From NCBI GenBank assembly GCA_938004375.1, contig CALKWH010000122.1:1-5709 (forward strand): a stretch of 5,709 bases of DNA. The letters run 5' to 3'. The position numbers and the translations under genes are program-made. Under the pieces are notes generated by a model that was not told the DNA's origin, did not search any database, and was given only the letters and a program-made list of their open reading frames with translations. This DNA comes from an uncultured Pseudomonadota bacterium. Its GTDB lineage: Bacteria > Myxococcota_A > Polyangia > HGW-17. Every line of letters begins with the position of its first letter. The first letter of the stretch is position 1. This document shows, one piece after another, positions 1-5,489 of the stretch.

Positions 1-657
1 CTTCGGGAGCGCGAGCTGGATTCCCTGGGCGAAGGCGGCGCAGCCGGCGCGCACCGGGCAGGCCTCGCAGCGAGGGGTCGGGGCGCACACCAGCGCGCCG
101 AAGTCCATGGCCGCCTGGTTGTGGGCGCCGCGGCCCGCGGGCGGCAGCAGCGAGGTGGCCAGGCGCTCCAGGCGGGCGCGGGTCTTCGGGCTGGTGATGT
201 CGCCTTCGTCCGCGAAGTACCGGGCCAAAAAGCGCAGCACGTTGCCGTCCACGGCCGCGGCCGGCGCATCGAAGGCGATGGAAGCCACGGCGGCGGCGGT
301 GTAGCGCCCCACGCCTGGCAGGCGTTCGAGCAGCTCGGGGGACTCGGGGAGCCGCCCATGGTAGGTTGCGGCCACCTCCCGGGCGCCGGCCAGGAGGTTC
401 CGTGCGCGGCTGTAGTAACCCAACCCCTTCCAGGCGGCCAGCACGGCCTCGTCGTCGGCCGCGGCCAGGTCCGCCAGGGTGGGGAACGCGGTGACGAAGC
501 GCTCGTAATAGGGCAGCACGGTCTCCACGCGGGTCTGCTGGAGCATGACCACCATGAGCCAGATCCGGTAGGGATCCTCGTCGGGACGCCAGGGCAGGTG
601 CCGGCCGTGCTCGTCGAACCAGGCCACCAGGGCGGCGGAGAGCGCTGCGGGGGTCAT
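1..657 (-). CDS. mutY: A/G-specific adenine glycosylase MutY, C-terminal part off the window, altered active site
   Basis: Base-excision repair glycosylase family that removes adenine mispaired with 8-oxoguanine. 219 codons are visible and the gene runs off the left edge, so the usual C-terminal NUDIX-like 8-oxoG recognition domain is not seen. Visible hallmarks: LPWR (residues 21-24), DPYRIW (28-33), VMLQQT (37-42), GLGYYSRARNL, the helix-hairpin-helix LPGVGRYTAAAV, the catalytic Asp in VDGNV (D137), and a C-terminal cysteine cluster (C191, C197, C200, C206). QQT and GYYxRARN point to MutY rather than Nth. Two oddities: the position aligned with E. coli Glu37 is Val36 (codon GTG at 552-550), and the cysteine spacing is C-x5-C-x2-C-x5-C instead of C-x6-C-x2-C-x5-C. 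The ATG at 657 lies 3 bases after the upstream stop, with GGGAG (671-667) 9 bases before it. The family call is secure; whether the enzyme is active is uncertain. Confidence 0.93.
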   Translation of the reverse strand, partial: MTPAALSAALVAWFDEHGRHLPWRPDEDPYRIWLMVVMLQQTRVETVLPYYERFVTAFPTLADLAAADDEAVLAAWKGLGYYSRARNLLAGAREVAATYHGRLPESPELLERLPGVGRYTAAAVASIAFDAPAAAVDGNVLRFLARYFADEGDITSPKTRARLERLATSLLPPAGRGAHNQAAMDFGALVCAPTPRCEACPVRAGCAAFAQGIQLALPK

Positions 658-660
658 AGG

Positions 661-2424
661 TCAGATCTCCCGGAGCCGGGCGAGCCCGGAGAAGCCGCGG
701 TAGCGGGAGAGCTCGTCCTCGCAGCGGGCGGTGAGCGCGGCCGGATCCCGGGAGAGCGCGGCTTCCCAGCCGAGCTTGGTGACCAGCTCCGCGACGCGGA
801 CCGCCCGTTCATGGGAGAGCGGCGCCGCGGGATCGTCCGAGAGCGTGAGCAGGATCAACTTCACCGCCGCGTGGCGCTCCTTGATGCGCCAGGGCGAGGT
901 CAAATCGTCGTGGGGGGCCACCGCGCGCTCGAAGTCCTCGCGGGCGCGCTCCCGGAAATACGCGGCGTCGCGGGCCTCGCCCGCCGCGGCCAGCGCCTGG
1001 GCGTGGCGCAGCACCAGCGTTGGGCGGTCCACCACCGTGCCCTCGACGACGAGGTTGGTGGCGTAGCCGCCCATGACCGACGAGAAGACGACCAGGTAGG
1101 TCAGGGGCACGCCCAGCACGTGGCGCCAGCGCGGCGGCGTCTTCACCGGCGGGGCCGGCTGCCCGGCCGCGCGGGCGGCCTTGCGGGCGGCGGTGGCGCG
1201 GTCCATGGCCACGCGCTCGAGGTGGAGCAGCACGCCCACGCCCACGAACATCACGCCATTTTCGACGAACATGCTCCAGTATGGGGCGATGGCGTTGTTC
1301 ATGAAATAATGCTTCACCGCCCAGTGCAGCACGGTGGAGCCCACGATGAACACGCCGAACGCGCCGATCCACAGGCGCAGGATCGGGTGGGAGCGGCGCC
1401 CGAGCACCAGCGGGTAGAAGAAGAGATCCACGAGCAGGTCCCGGAAATGGACGTTCCAGCGGCGCCACCACTCGAGCACCGAGTGGGAGACAAGCGGCGA
1501 GCGGAAGGCCAGCGTCACCGGCGCGCCCATGCGGTTGTACAGCCCGGTGAGGATGTACGACGACGAGAGCGCCCAGAATACCGGCTCCATGGGGTAAACC
1601 CACGGGATGATCAGCCACTTCTGGCCGGTGACCGCGGCCGCCCACAGGATGGCCGGCTCCAGCGCGTGATAGGACAGCGCGAACAGCACGCCCGCGACCA
1701 GGTAGCGCGTGCCCTGGGCGGTGAGCACGGGATCCGGCGGCGCGTCGAGGCGCAGGTGCTCCCGGCGCGGGAGCGCGAACATGTACGGCACCAGGATCAC
1801 CGCCGGAAGCGTAAAGAAATATGTGAACACCTCGGCCACGGTCACCGGGGGGGCGCCGTCGCGCAGGGCCTGGTGGTGGAACCACAGCAGGCGCAGCGGC
1901 AGGAAGAACGCGAAGATCAGGCCCGCGGGGCCCCACACCGGCGAGAACACCACCGCCGGGAACCAGCAGAAGTGGTAGAGCGCCATCACCGCCAGGTGGA
2001 GCGCGAACAGGGTCGCCCACTTCGCCCACTTGGGCGCGCCGGAGCGCATCACCAGCGCGTAGGGCACAAGCACGGCCACCGCCAACGCGGTCGCCGCAGG
2101 CAGCAGAATCGCCGAGAGCGCCAGCGAGCCCCAGAGCCAGAGCCGGGCGCGGGCTGCCGGCCACGCCTCCTGGGCGAGCGTGAGGGCGAAGAATCCCGTG
2201 AGCAGCACACCCACGCCCCAGGGGGAGTGGAACTTCGGCGTCCAGCAGGTCAGGTGCACGTGCCCGGTCGCGTACAGCGCCCCGATGACCGCGAGCAGGA
2301 ACGCGAGGCTCGCCCGGGCGAGGCCGGGGCGAAGGACCCGCGGGCGCGCGTCGTCCACCGTGAGCTCGGGATCCCACCAGAACCGCAGGATCGAGCGCCC
2401 AACTGTCAATGGAATTCGGAACAT
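661..2424 (-). CDS. Membrane-bound O-acyltransferase (MBOAT)-like polytopic protein with soluble C-terminal tail
   Basis: 587 residues with roughly 11 hydrophobic segments (about 37-54, 70-86, 96-125, 135-160, 168-183, 198-218, 240-265, 272-295, 350-368, 385-403, 435-460), so an inner-membrane protein. The MBOAT signature is recognisable: WWRRWNVHFRDLLVD at 319-333, comparable to FWRRWHIS of AlgI/DltB-type enzymes, and a later membrane-embedded histidine in TVLHWAVKH (H367), matching the invariant catalytic His. The first active-site position is Asn324, as in several eukaryotic MBOATs, rather than the bacterial His. MBOAT enzymes move acyl groups from a donor onto a hydroxyl or amine; the substrate here cannot be told, and no SGNH/AlgJ-type partner is in view. 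After about residue 465 the chain is soluble, helical and Ala/Arg/Glu-rich, possibly TPR-like. The start lies 3 bases after the phoH stop with no clear Shine-Dalgarno, so translational coupling is likely. The family call rests on motifs alone. Confidence 0.75.
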   Translation of the reverse strand: MFRIPLTVGRSILRFWWDPELTVDDARPRVLRPGLARASLAFLLAVIGALYATGHVHLTCWTPKFHSPWGVGVLLTGFFALTLAQEAWPAARARLWLWGSLALSAILLPAATALAVAVLVPYALVMRSGAPKWAKWATLFALHLAVMALYHFCWFPAVVFSPVWGPAGLIFAFFLPLRLLWFHHQALRDGAPPVTVAEVFTYFFTLPAVILVPYMFALPRREHLRLDAPPDPVLTAQGTRYLVAGVLFALSYHALEPAILWAAAVTGQKWLIIPWVYPMEPVFWALSSSYILTGLYNRMGAPVTLAFRSPLVSHSVLEWWRRWNVHFRDLLVDLFFYPLVLGRRSHPILRLWIGAFGVFIVGSTVLHWAVKHYFMNNAIAPYWSMFVENGVMFVGVGVLLHLERVAMDRATAARKAARAAGQPAPPVKTPPRWRHVLGVPLTYLVVFSSVMGGYATNLVVEGTVVDRPTLVLRHAQALAAAGEARDAAYFRERAREDFERAVAPHDDLTSPWRIKERHAAVKLILLTLSDDPAAPLSHERAVRVAELVTKLGWEAALSRDPAALTARCEDELSRYRGFSGLARLREI

Positions 2425-2427
2425 ATG

Positions 2428-3729
2428 CTACAGGATGTTCGAGGCGAGCTCGGCGAGCTTGGAGCGCTCCCCGTGGGTGAGCGTGATGTGGGCGGCCACC
2501 TCCTGGCTCTTGAAGCGCTCGACCACGTAGGAGAGGCCGTTGTTGGTGGCGTCGACGTAGGGGTTGTCGATCTGGTACGGGTCGCCCGTGAGGACGATCT
2601 TGGTGCCGTCGCCGCAGCGGGTGATGATGGTCTTGACCTCGTGGGGGGTGAGGTTCTGCGCCTCGTCCACGATGATGTACTGGTTGGGCAGCGAGCGTCC
2701 GCGGATGTAGGTGAGCGGCTCGATGCGGATGTTCTCCTGGCTCACGATGTCGCGGTAGGTGGCGCCCAGGCCGTTCTTCAGGTGCGCGATGAGCTCCATG
2801 TTGTCGTAGATGGGCTGCATCCACGGGTTGAGCTTGGAGTCGAGGTCGCCGGGCAAAAAGCCCAGCTCCTTGCCCATGGGGAACACCGGGCGGCTCACCA
2901 CGAGGGCCTTGTAGGAGTCGTGCTCGAGGGCCTCGAGCCCCGCGGCGATGGCCAAAAGCGTCTTGCCCGTGCCGGCCTTGCCCACCAGGGTCACGATGGG
3001 GATGTCGGGATCGAGCAGGATGTCGAACGCGAAGATCTGCTCCTTGTTGCGGCTCTTGAGCCCGCTGACCATGCGCTTCTTGGCGTTGGGGATCAGCCGG
3101 ATCTGGTTGGTCTTGGCGAGGTAGCGGCCCAGCGCCGAGGAGGAGTCGTCGGTCTTCAGGGTGACGAACTCGTGGGGGTAGAGATCCCAGTGCTGCTGGC
3201 GCTCGACGGCGCCGTTCTTGTAGATCTCGTCGATGACGTCCTGGGTGGTCGTGATCTCCTGGTCGCCGCAGTACAGTTCGTCGATCTTCTTGGGGGCGTC
3301 GCCGGTGTACTCCTCGACCTTGATGTTGAGCGCGTCGGCCCGGATCCGCAGGTTCACATCCATGGTGACGAAGATCGTCGGCTCCGACGAGGTCTCCATG
3401 ACGTGGAGCACGGTCGCCAGGATCGCGTTGTCCATCTCGCTGTGCTTGCTCTCGAACGGGATCTTCAGGGACATGGTCTTGGGGTATTTGACCTTGATCA
3501 CGCCGAGCTTCTCGCCGAGGGAGACGCCCTCGATGAGCGAGCCCTTCTCGCGCAGGGCCTCGATCTTGCGGATGACCTCGCGGGAGCTCTTGCCGCGCTG
3601 GCTGAGCTCTTTCTTGAATTTGTCGACCTCGTCGAACACGTAGAGCGGGATGATCACGTCGTTGGCGCCGAACTCGAAGATGGCGTTGGGATCGTGGAGC
3701 AGGACGTTGGTGTCGAGTACATAGTTCAT
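2428..3729 (-). CDS. PIN domain-PhoH ATPase fusion protein (PhoH2/YlaK type)
   Basis: 433 residues, the normal size for the two-domain PhoH2 class, in which a PIN ribonuclease domain is fused to a PhoH RNA-dependent ATPase/helicase-like domain. Such proteins are cytoplasmic and thought to unwind and cut RNA. PIN acidic residues are visible: D6 in LDTNVL, D33/E34/D36 in FDEVDKF, D100 in MDNAILA, and D124 with N126 in VTMDVN. The ATPase domain has Walker A GKAGTGKT at 250-257, Walker B IIVDEAQN (D355, E356), and the LTGDPYQIDNP sensor motif typical of PhoH. Nothing catalytic appears to be missing. The ATG at 3729 is supported by AGGAG at 3740-3736, 6 bases upstream. It is the first gene of a three-gene minus-strand operon. 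No small antitoxin-like ORF, as found beside mycobacterial phoH2, is seen upstream. I left the symbol blank because phoH is used for several paralogues. Confidence 0.93.
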   Translation of the reverse strand: MNYVLDTNVLLHDPNAIFEFGANDVIIPLYVFDEVDKFKKELSQRGKSSREVIRKIEALREKGSLIEGVSLGEKLGVIKVKYPKTMSLKIPFESKHSEMDNAILATVLHVMETSSEPTIFVTMDVNLRIRADALNIKVEEYTGDAPKKIDELYCGDQEITTTQDVIDEIYKNGAVERQQHWDLYPHEFVTLKTDDSSSALGRYLAKTNQIRLIPNAKKRMVSGLKSRNKEQIFAFDILLDPDIPIVTLVGKAGTGKTLLAIAAGLEALEHDSYKALVVSRPVFPMGKELGFLPGDLDSKLNPWMQPIYDNMELIAHLKNGLGATYRDIVSQENIRIEPLTYIRGRSLPNQYIIVDEAQNLTPHEVKTIITRCGDGTKIVLTGDPYQIDNPYVDATNNGLSYVVERFKSQEVAAHITLTHGERSKLAELASNIL

Positions 3730-3779
3730 GAAGCACTCCTGGGATCGGCGGACCGCGGGATCCGCTGCGACCGGAGCCT

Positions 3780-3809
3780 ACTTTGGCAAAGTCGGCTTCG
3801 GTTTGTCAA
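3780..3809 (-). promoter_or_regulatory. Candidate phoH-operon promoter with overlapping 13-bp palindrome
   Basis: On the minus strand a perfect consensus -35 hexamer TTGACA (3809-3804) is followed after 18 bases by CAAAGT (3785-3780), a 3-of-6 match to the -10 consensus. This predicts a leader of roughly 40 nt before the phoH start. A perfect inverted repeat, ACTTTG-G-CAAAGT, covers 3780-3792 and includes the presumed -10, a classic place for a repressor operator. A weak GCGGA/TCCGC stem (3748-3752 with 3761-3765) lies in the leader. The promoter call is by inspection; the operator role is inference. Confidence 0.45.
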
Positions 3810-3849
3810 TGGAGGAATCGGCGGCCGGGCGTTTTCGGGCGCGGGCGGA

Positions 3850-4527
3850 TCACAGGGCGGGTTCGGTGCAGGTCAGGTCGGAGCCGCCGGCGGGGTCACG
3901 GAAGGCCAGCACGGTCACGGTGCCGCCCTGTCCGAAGACCACCTCGAGTTTGGCGTAGGAGCCGTCGGAGAGGTGCAGGATGTAGATGTTCCCGTTGCAG
4001 GTCCAACCCGTGCCGCAGGAGCCGCCGTCGAGCCAGGAGTTGCCGATCACGTAGGTGCCAGCGCCGTCGGCCTCGTAGGTGACATCCGAGGGCGCGGTCG
4101 TGACGGCGTAGAAGTCGGCTTCGTTGCCGGCGTTGTAGGCCGTGGTGTCCGGGCACAGCAGGATGCGGGGGCCGTTGAGCTCGTCGTCGACGAAGCCGAA
4201 GTCGCAGGAGGCGAGATCGCCGCCGGCGGTCTTGTCCCGCAGGTTCATTTTCTGGGTGCCGGGGTCGTGGAGGCTGATGGTCAACTCGAAGGACTCGCGG
4301 GTGAGGTTGTTCGTATTGTTCGTGTTGTTGACGTTGTTGACGTTGTTGACGTTATTCACGTTGTTGACGTTGTTGACGTTGTTGACGTTGTTCACGTTGT
4401 TGACGTTGTTGACGTTATTCACGTTGTTGACGTTGTTCGCGTTGTTGCCGGAACTGTCGTCGTCGCAAGCGACGGCGAAAAGGGACAGGGCGAGGATCAG
4501 ACCGAAAGTGAAGAGCTTGGATTGCAT
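3850..4527 (-). CDS. Lipoprotein with an Asn-Asn-X repeat linker and a Cys-containing beta-rich domain
   Basis: 225 residues, function unknown. The chosen start (ATG at 4527) has GGAGG 9 bases upstream and opens directly into a signal peptide; a longer in-frame ORF from 4653 would only translate the upstream 9-bp repeat and is rejected. Residues 1-20 form a type II signal peptide with a relaxed lipobox (AVAC) and acceptor Cys21, followed by DDDSSG. Asp at +2 is an inner-membrane retention signal in E. coli; its meaning here is unknown. Residues 28-75 are 16 Asn-Asn-X triads (one Ala, twelve Val, two Thr, one Leu), presumably a flexible tether. Residues 76-225 form a beta-rich domain with five cysteines (108, 125, 171, 177, 220), including the closely spaced pair SCGTGWTC. 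The stretch YILHLSDGSYAKLEV faintly recalls HmuY-like domains, too weak for a call. It is divergent from the deformylase gene, and no strong terminator separates it from phoH. Confidence 0.85.
   Translation of the reverse strand: MQSKLFTFGLILALSLFAVACDDDSSGNNANNVNNVNNVNNVNNVNNVNNVNNVNNVNNVNNVNNVNNTNNTNNLTRESFELTISLHDPGTQKMNLRDKTAGGDLASCDFGFVDDELNGPRILLCPDTTAYNAGNEADFYAVTTAPSDVTYEADGAGTYVIGNSWLDGGSCGTGWTCNGNIYILHLSDGSYAKLEVVFGQGGTVTVLAFRDPAGGSDLTCTEPAL
4303..4446 (-). repeat. In-frame 9-bp tandem repeat coding for Asn-Asn-X
   Basis: Sixteen consecutive 9-bp units (144 bp), coding-strand consensus AAC AAC GTC. Almost every Asn codon is AAC; three AAT exceptions occur, and three of the twelve Val codons are GTG rather than GTC. 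Two of the AAT variants are each paired with a neighbouring GTG, and this composite recurs about 63 bp apart inside similar flanks, suggesting duplication of multi-unit blocks by slippage or unequal recombination. Unit loss or gain keeps the frame and only changes tether length. Confidence 0.97.
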
Positions 4528-4595
4528 GGAAAAGGACCTCCGTTGCGGAAAAAGTTGATTCGCGCGGAGGGTGAAATGCCGCATTTTTGGCGGAA

Positions 4596-4601
4596 AGTCA
4601 A
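4596..4601 (-). promoter_or_regulatory. Weak candidate -35 box of the lipoprotein gene
   Basis: TTGACT on the minus strand (4601-4596) matches 5 of 6 bases of the -35 consensus and lies about 70 bases before the lipoprotein start, directly beside the intergenic 9-bp array. No good -10 box follows at 16-18 bases (best candidates CATTTC or GCATTT), so this is tentative. Confidence 0.25.
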
Positions 4602-4646
4602 GTCTGACGTGTCTGACGTGTCTGACGTGTCTGACCAGTCTGACCC
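4602..4646. repeat. Intergenic 9-bp tandem array (five units)
   Basis: Five head-to-tail 9-bp units on the plus strand: GTCTGACGT three times, then GTCTGACCA and GTCTGACCC. The array lies between the divergent starts of the lipoprotein and deformylase genes, ending about 20 bases before the deformylase's putative -10 and touching the candidate -35 of the lipoprotein gene. It could be a minisatellite or a set of direct-repeat protein-binding sites; the sequence alone does not decide. It can be read open in-frame with the downstream gene, but it lies outside the supported coding region. Confidence 0.9.
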
Positions 4647-4666
4647 TTCCCACGACCCCGATTCCG

Positions 4667-4672
4667 TACTAT
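4667..4672 (+). promoter_or_regulatory. Weak candidate -10 box of the deformylase gene
   Basis: TACTAT matches 4 of 6 bases of the -10 consensus and sits in an AT-rich patch that is rare here. It would give a short leader of about 17 nt that still includes the ribosome binding site. No convincing -35 box is seen 16-18 bases upstream; the last unit of the 9-bp array lies in that area. Confidence 0.3.
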
Positions 4673-4683
4673 ATCTGCACGCC

Positions 4684-4688
4684 GGAGG
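4684..4688 (+). promoter_or_regulatory. Ribosome binding site fixing the deformylase start
   Basis: GGAGG, 7 bases before the ATG at 4696. It matters because it selects the start that includes the signal peptide; no comparable site precedes internal alternatives such as the TTG at residue 31 or the ATG at residue 77. Confidence 0.85.
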
Positions 4689-4695
4689 TTTTCCC

Positions 4696-5367
4696 ATGCG
4701 TTGTGCGTCGTTGCTTGTGTCCCTGTTCCTGTTCGTGTCCTGTGCCTCGTCGAGCCGCGCCACGCTGCCGGCGGCCGAGCGGAAGTTGATCGACTCCCCG
4801 GGGCCGCTGCTCGAGATCGTCACCTGGGATCCGGCCAAGAACGAAGGACACCCGGTGCTGCGGCAACGGGCGCGCCCGGCGGGCGGGCTGGCGCGCGGGG
4901 ACCTCGAGAAGCTCGACCGGCTCATGCGAGCCACCCTGGAGAAGTCCGGCGGCGTGGGCCTGGCCGCGCCCCAGGTGGGGCTGCCCCTGCGCGTCGTGCT
5001 GGTGCAGCTGCAGGACCCCGCGAAGACCGTGATCACCTGCGTCGATCCGGTGATCGAGGTGCGCTCCGAGGCCGTCGTGGACGGCTACGAGGGCTGCCTG
5101 AGCATCCCCGGCCTGGGCGGCAAGGTCCGGCGTCACGAGGCCATCCAGGTGCGCTGCCTGTCCCTCGAGGGTCGCGTGAAGATCTACGAGTCCAGCGGCT
5201 TCGAGGCCCGGATTTTCCAGCACGAGCTCGACCACCTCGACGGCGTCCTGTACGCCGACAAGCTCGAAGGCGCCCTCATGCCCATCGAGGAGATGCGCCG
5301 CCGTCGGGCCGCCGAAGCCGGCGGGGCCGCCGAGGCCGGTCCGTCGAACGAAGCCGGGAAGAAATAA
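4696..5367 (+). CDS. Peptide deformylase with a lipoprotein-type signal peptide (predicted exported)
   Basis: 223 residues. The peptide deformylase family removes the N-formyl group from the initiator methionine of new proteins, using Fe2+ or Zn2+. All three family motifs are intact: GVGLAAPQVG (86-95), EGCLSIPG (132-139, metal ligand C134) and QHELDH (175-180, ligands H176 and H180, catalytic E177). Normal deformylases are about 165-190 residues and begin almost at the LRxxARP region; here a roughly 35-residue extension precedes it. That extension starts MRCASLLVSLFLFVSCASSS, a short basic n-region, a hydrophobic core and a near-lipobox (FVSC, Cys16; Phe at -3 is unusual). About six residues (DPAKNE, 45-50) also appear inserted before GHPVLR. 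The tail is Ala/Glu-rich and ends in KK. No fmt gene adjoins it, so it is probably an accessory paralogue of the housekeeping def; I leave the symbol blank. The family call is very safe, export is likely, lipidation less certain. Confidence 0.93.
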   Translation: MRCASLLVSLFLFVSCASSSRATLPAAERKLIDSPGPLLEIVTWDPAKNEGHPVLRQRARPAGGLARGDLEKLDRLMRATLEKSGGVGLAAPQVGLPLRVVLVQLQDPAKTVITCVDPVIEVRSEAVVDGYEGCLSIPGLGGKVRRHEAIQVRCLSLEGRVKIYESSGFEARIFQHELDHLDGVLYADKLEGALMPIEEMRRRRAAEAGGAAEAGPSNEAGKK

Positions 5368-5391
5368 AACAGAAGAAAGCAGTCACGTTCC

Positions 5392-5406
5392 GGCAACTTC
5401 GTTGCC
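5392..5406. terminator. Hairpin downstream of the deformylase gene
   Basis: Perfect 6-bp stem GGCAAC/GTTGCC with a TTC loop, 25 bases after the deformylase stop. There is no T-run after it on the plus strand, so it is at best an atypical terminator or a transcript-end stabiliser. Confidence 0.35.
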
Positions 5407-5423
5407 TCAAATGGCGGGCTGAC

Positions 5424-5461
5424 GCCCGGTCCGGGCTGTCCGGCGCGTGCGTTGACGCGCC
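5424..5461. terminator. Two GC-rich inverted repeats in the convergent spacer
   Basis: A GCCCGG-T-CCGGGC palindrome (5424-5436) is followed by a perfect 7-bp stem GGCGCGT/ACGCGCC with a 6-nt loop (5442-5448 with 5455-5461). They lie between the converging ends of the deformylase gene and the gene at 5490, where a bidirectional terminator is expected. Neither has a T-tract on either strand. Confidence 0.4.
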
Positions 5462-5489
5462 TCCGTGCCGACGCCATGGGGGGGGACTG

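Noticed and set aside
809..3736. A 975-codon minus-strand open frame overlapping phoH and the MBOAT-like gene
   Set aside because: Out-of-frame shadow of two genes with clear family motifs; its translation is Arg/Pro/His-rich without domains.
3850..4527. HmuY-family heme-binding lipoprotein
   Set aside because: Only one short stretch (YILHLSDGSYAKLEV) resembles that family; I could not find enough to name it.
4142..4558. Plus-strand ORF with a Leu/Thr-rich repeat that looks like a membrane helix
   Set aside because: It is the antisense of the AAC-AAC-GTC repeat (GTT-GTT-GAC read in another frame), and the domain part is better explained by the lipoprotein.
4303..4646. CRISPR array
   Set aside because: The 9-bp units are contiguous with no unique spacers, and one array is plainly coding.
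4528..4653. A longer lipoprotein start at 4653 adding 42 residues
   Set aside because: The extra residues would come from the intergenic 9-bp array and would bury the signal peptide; the ATG at 4527 has its own GGAGG.
121..5367. A 1748-codon plus-strand open frame spanning almost the whole window and ending at the deformylase stop
   Set aside because: It is antisense to four well-supported genes. High G+C removes stop codons, and only the last 223 codons, from an ATG with a good ribosome binding site, have a recognisable family. The upstream translation is low-complexity Arg/Gly/His/Val-rich.
5478..5485. Run of eight G as a phase-variation tract
   Set aside because: It lies in the non-coding convergent spacer on both strands, so slippage would have no evident effect; it could also be a sequencing artefact.
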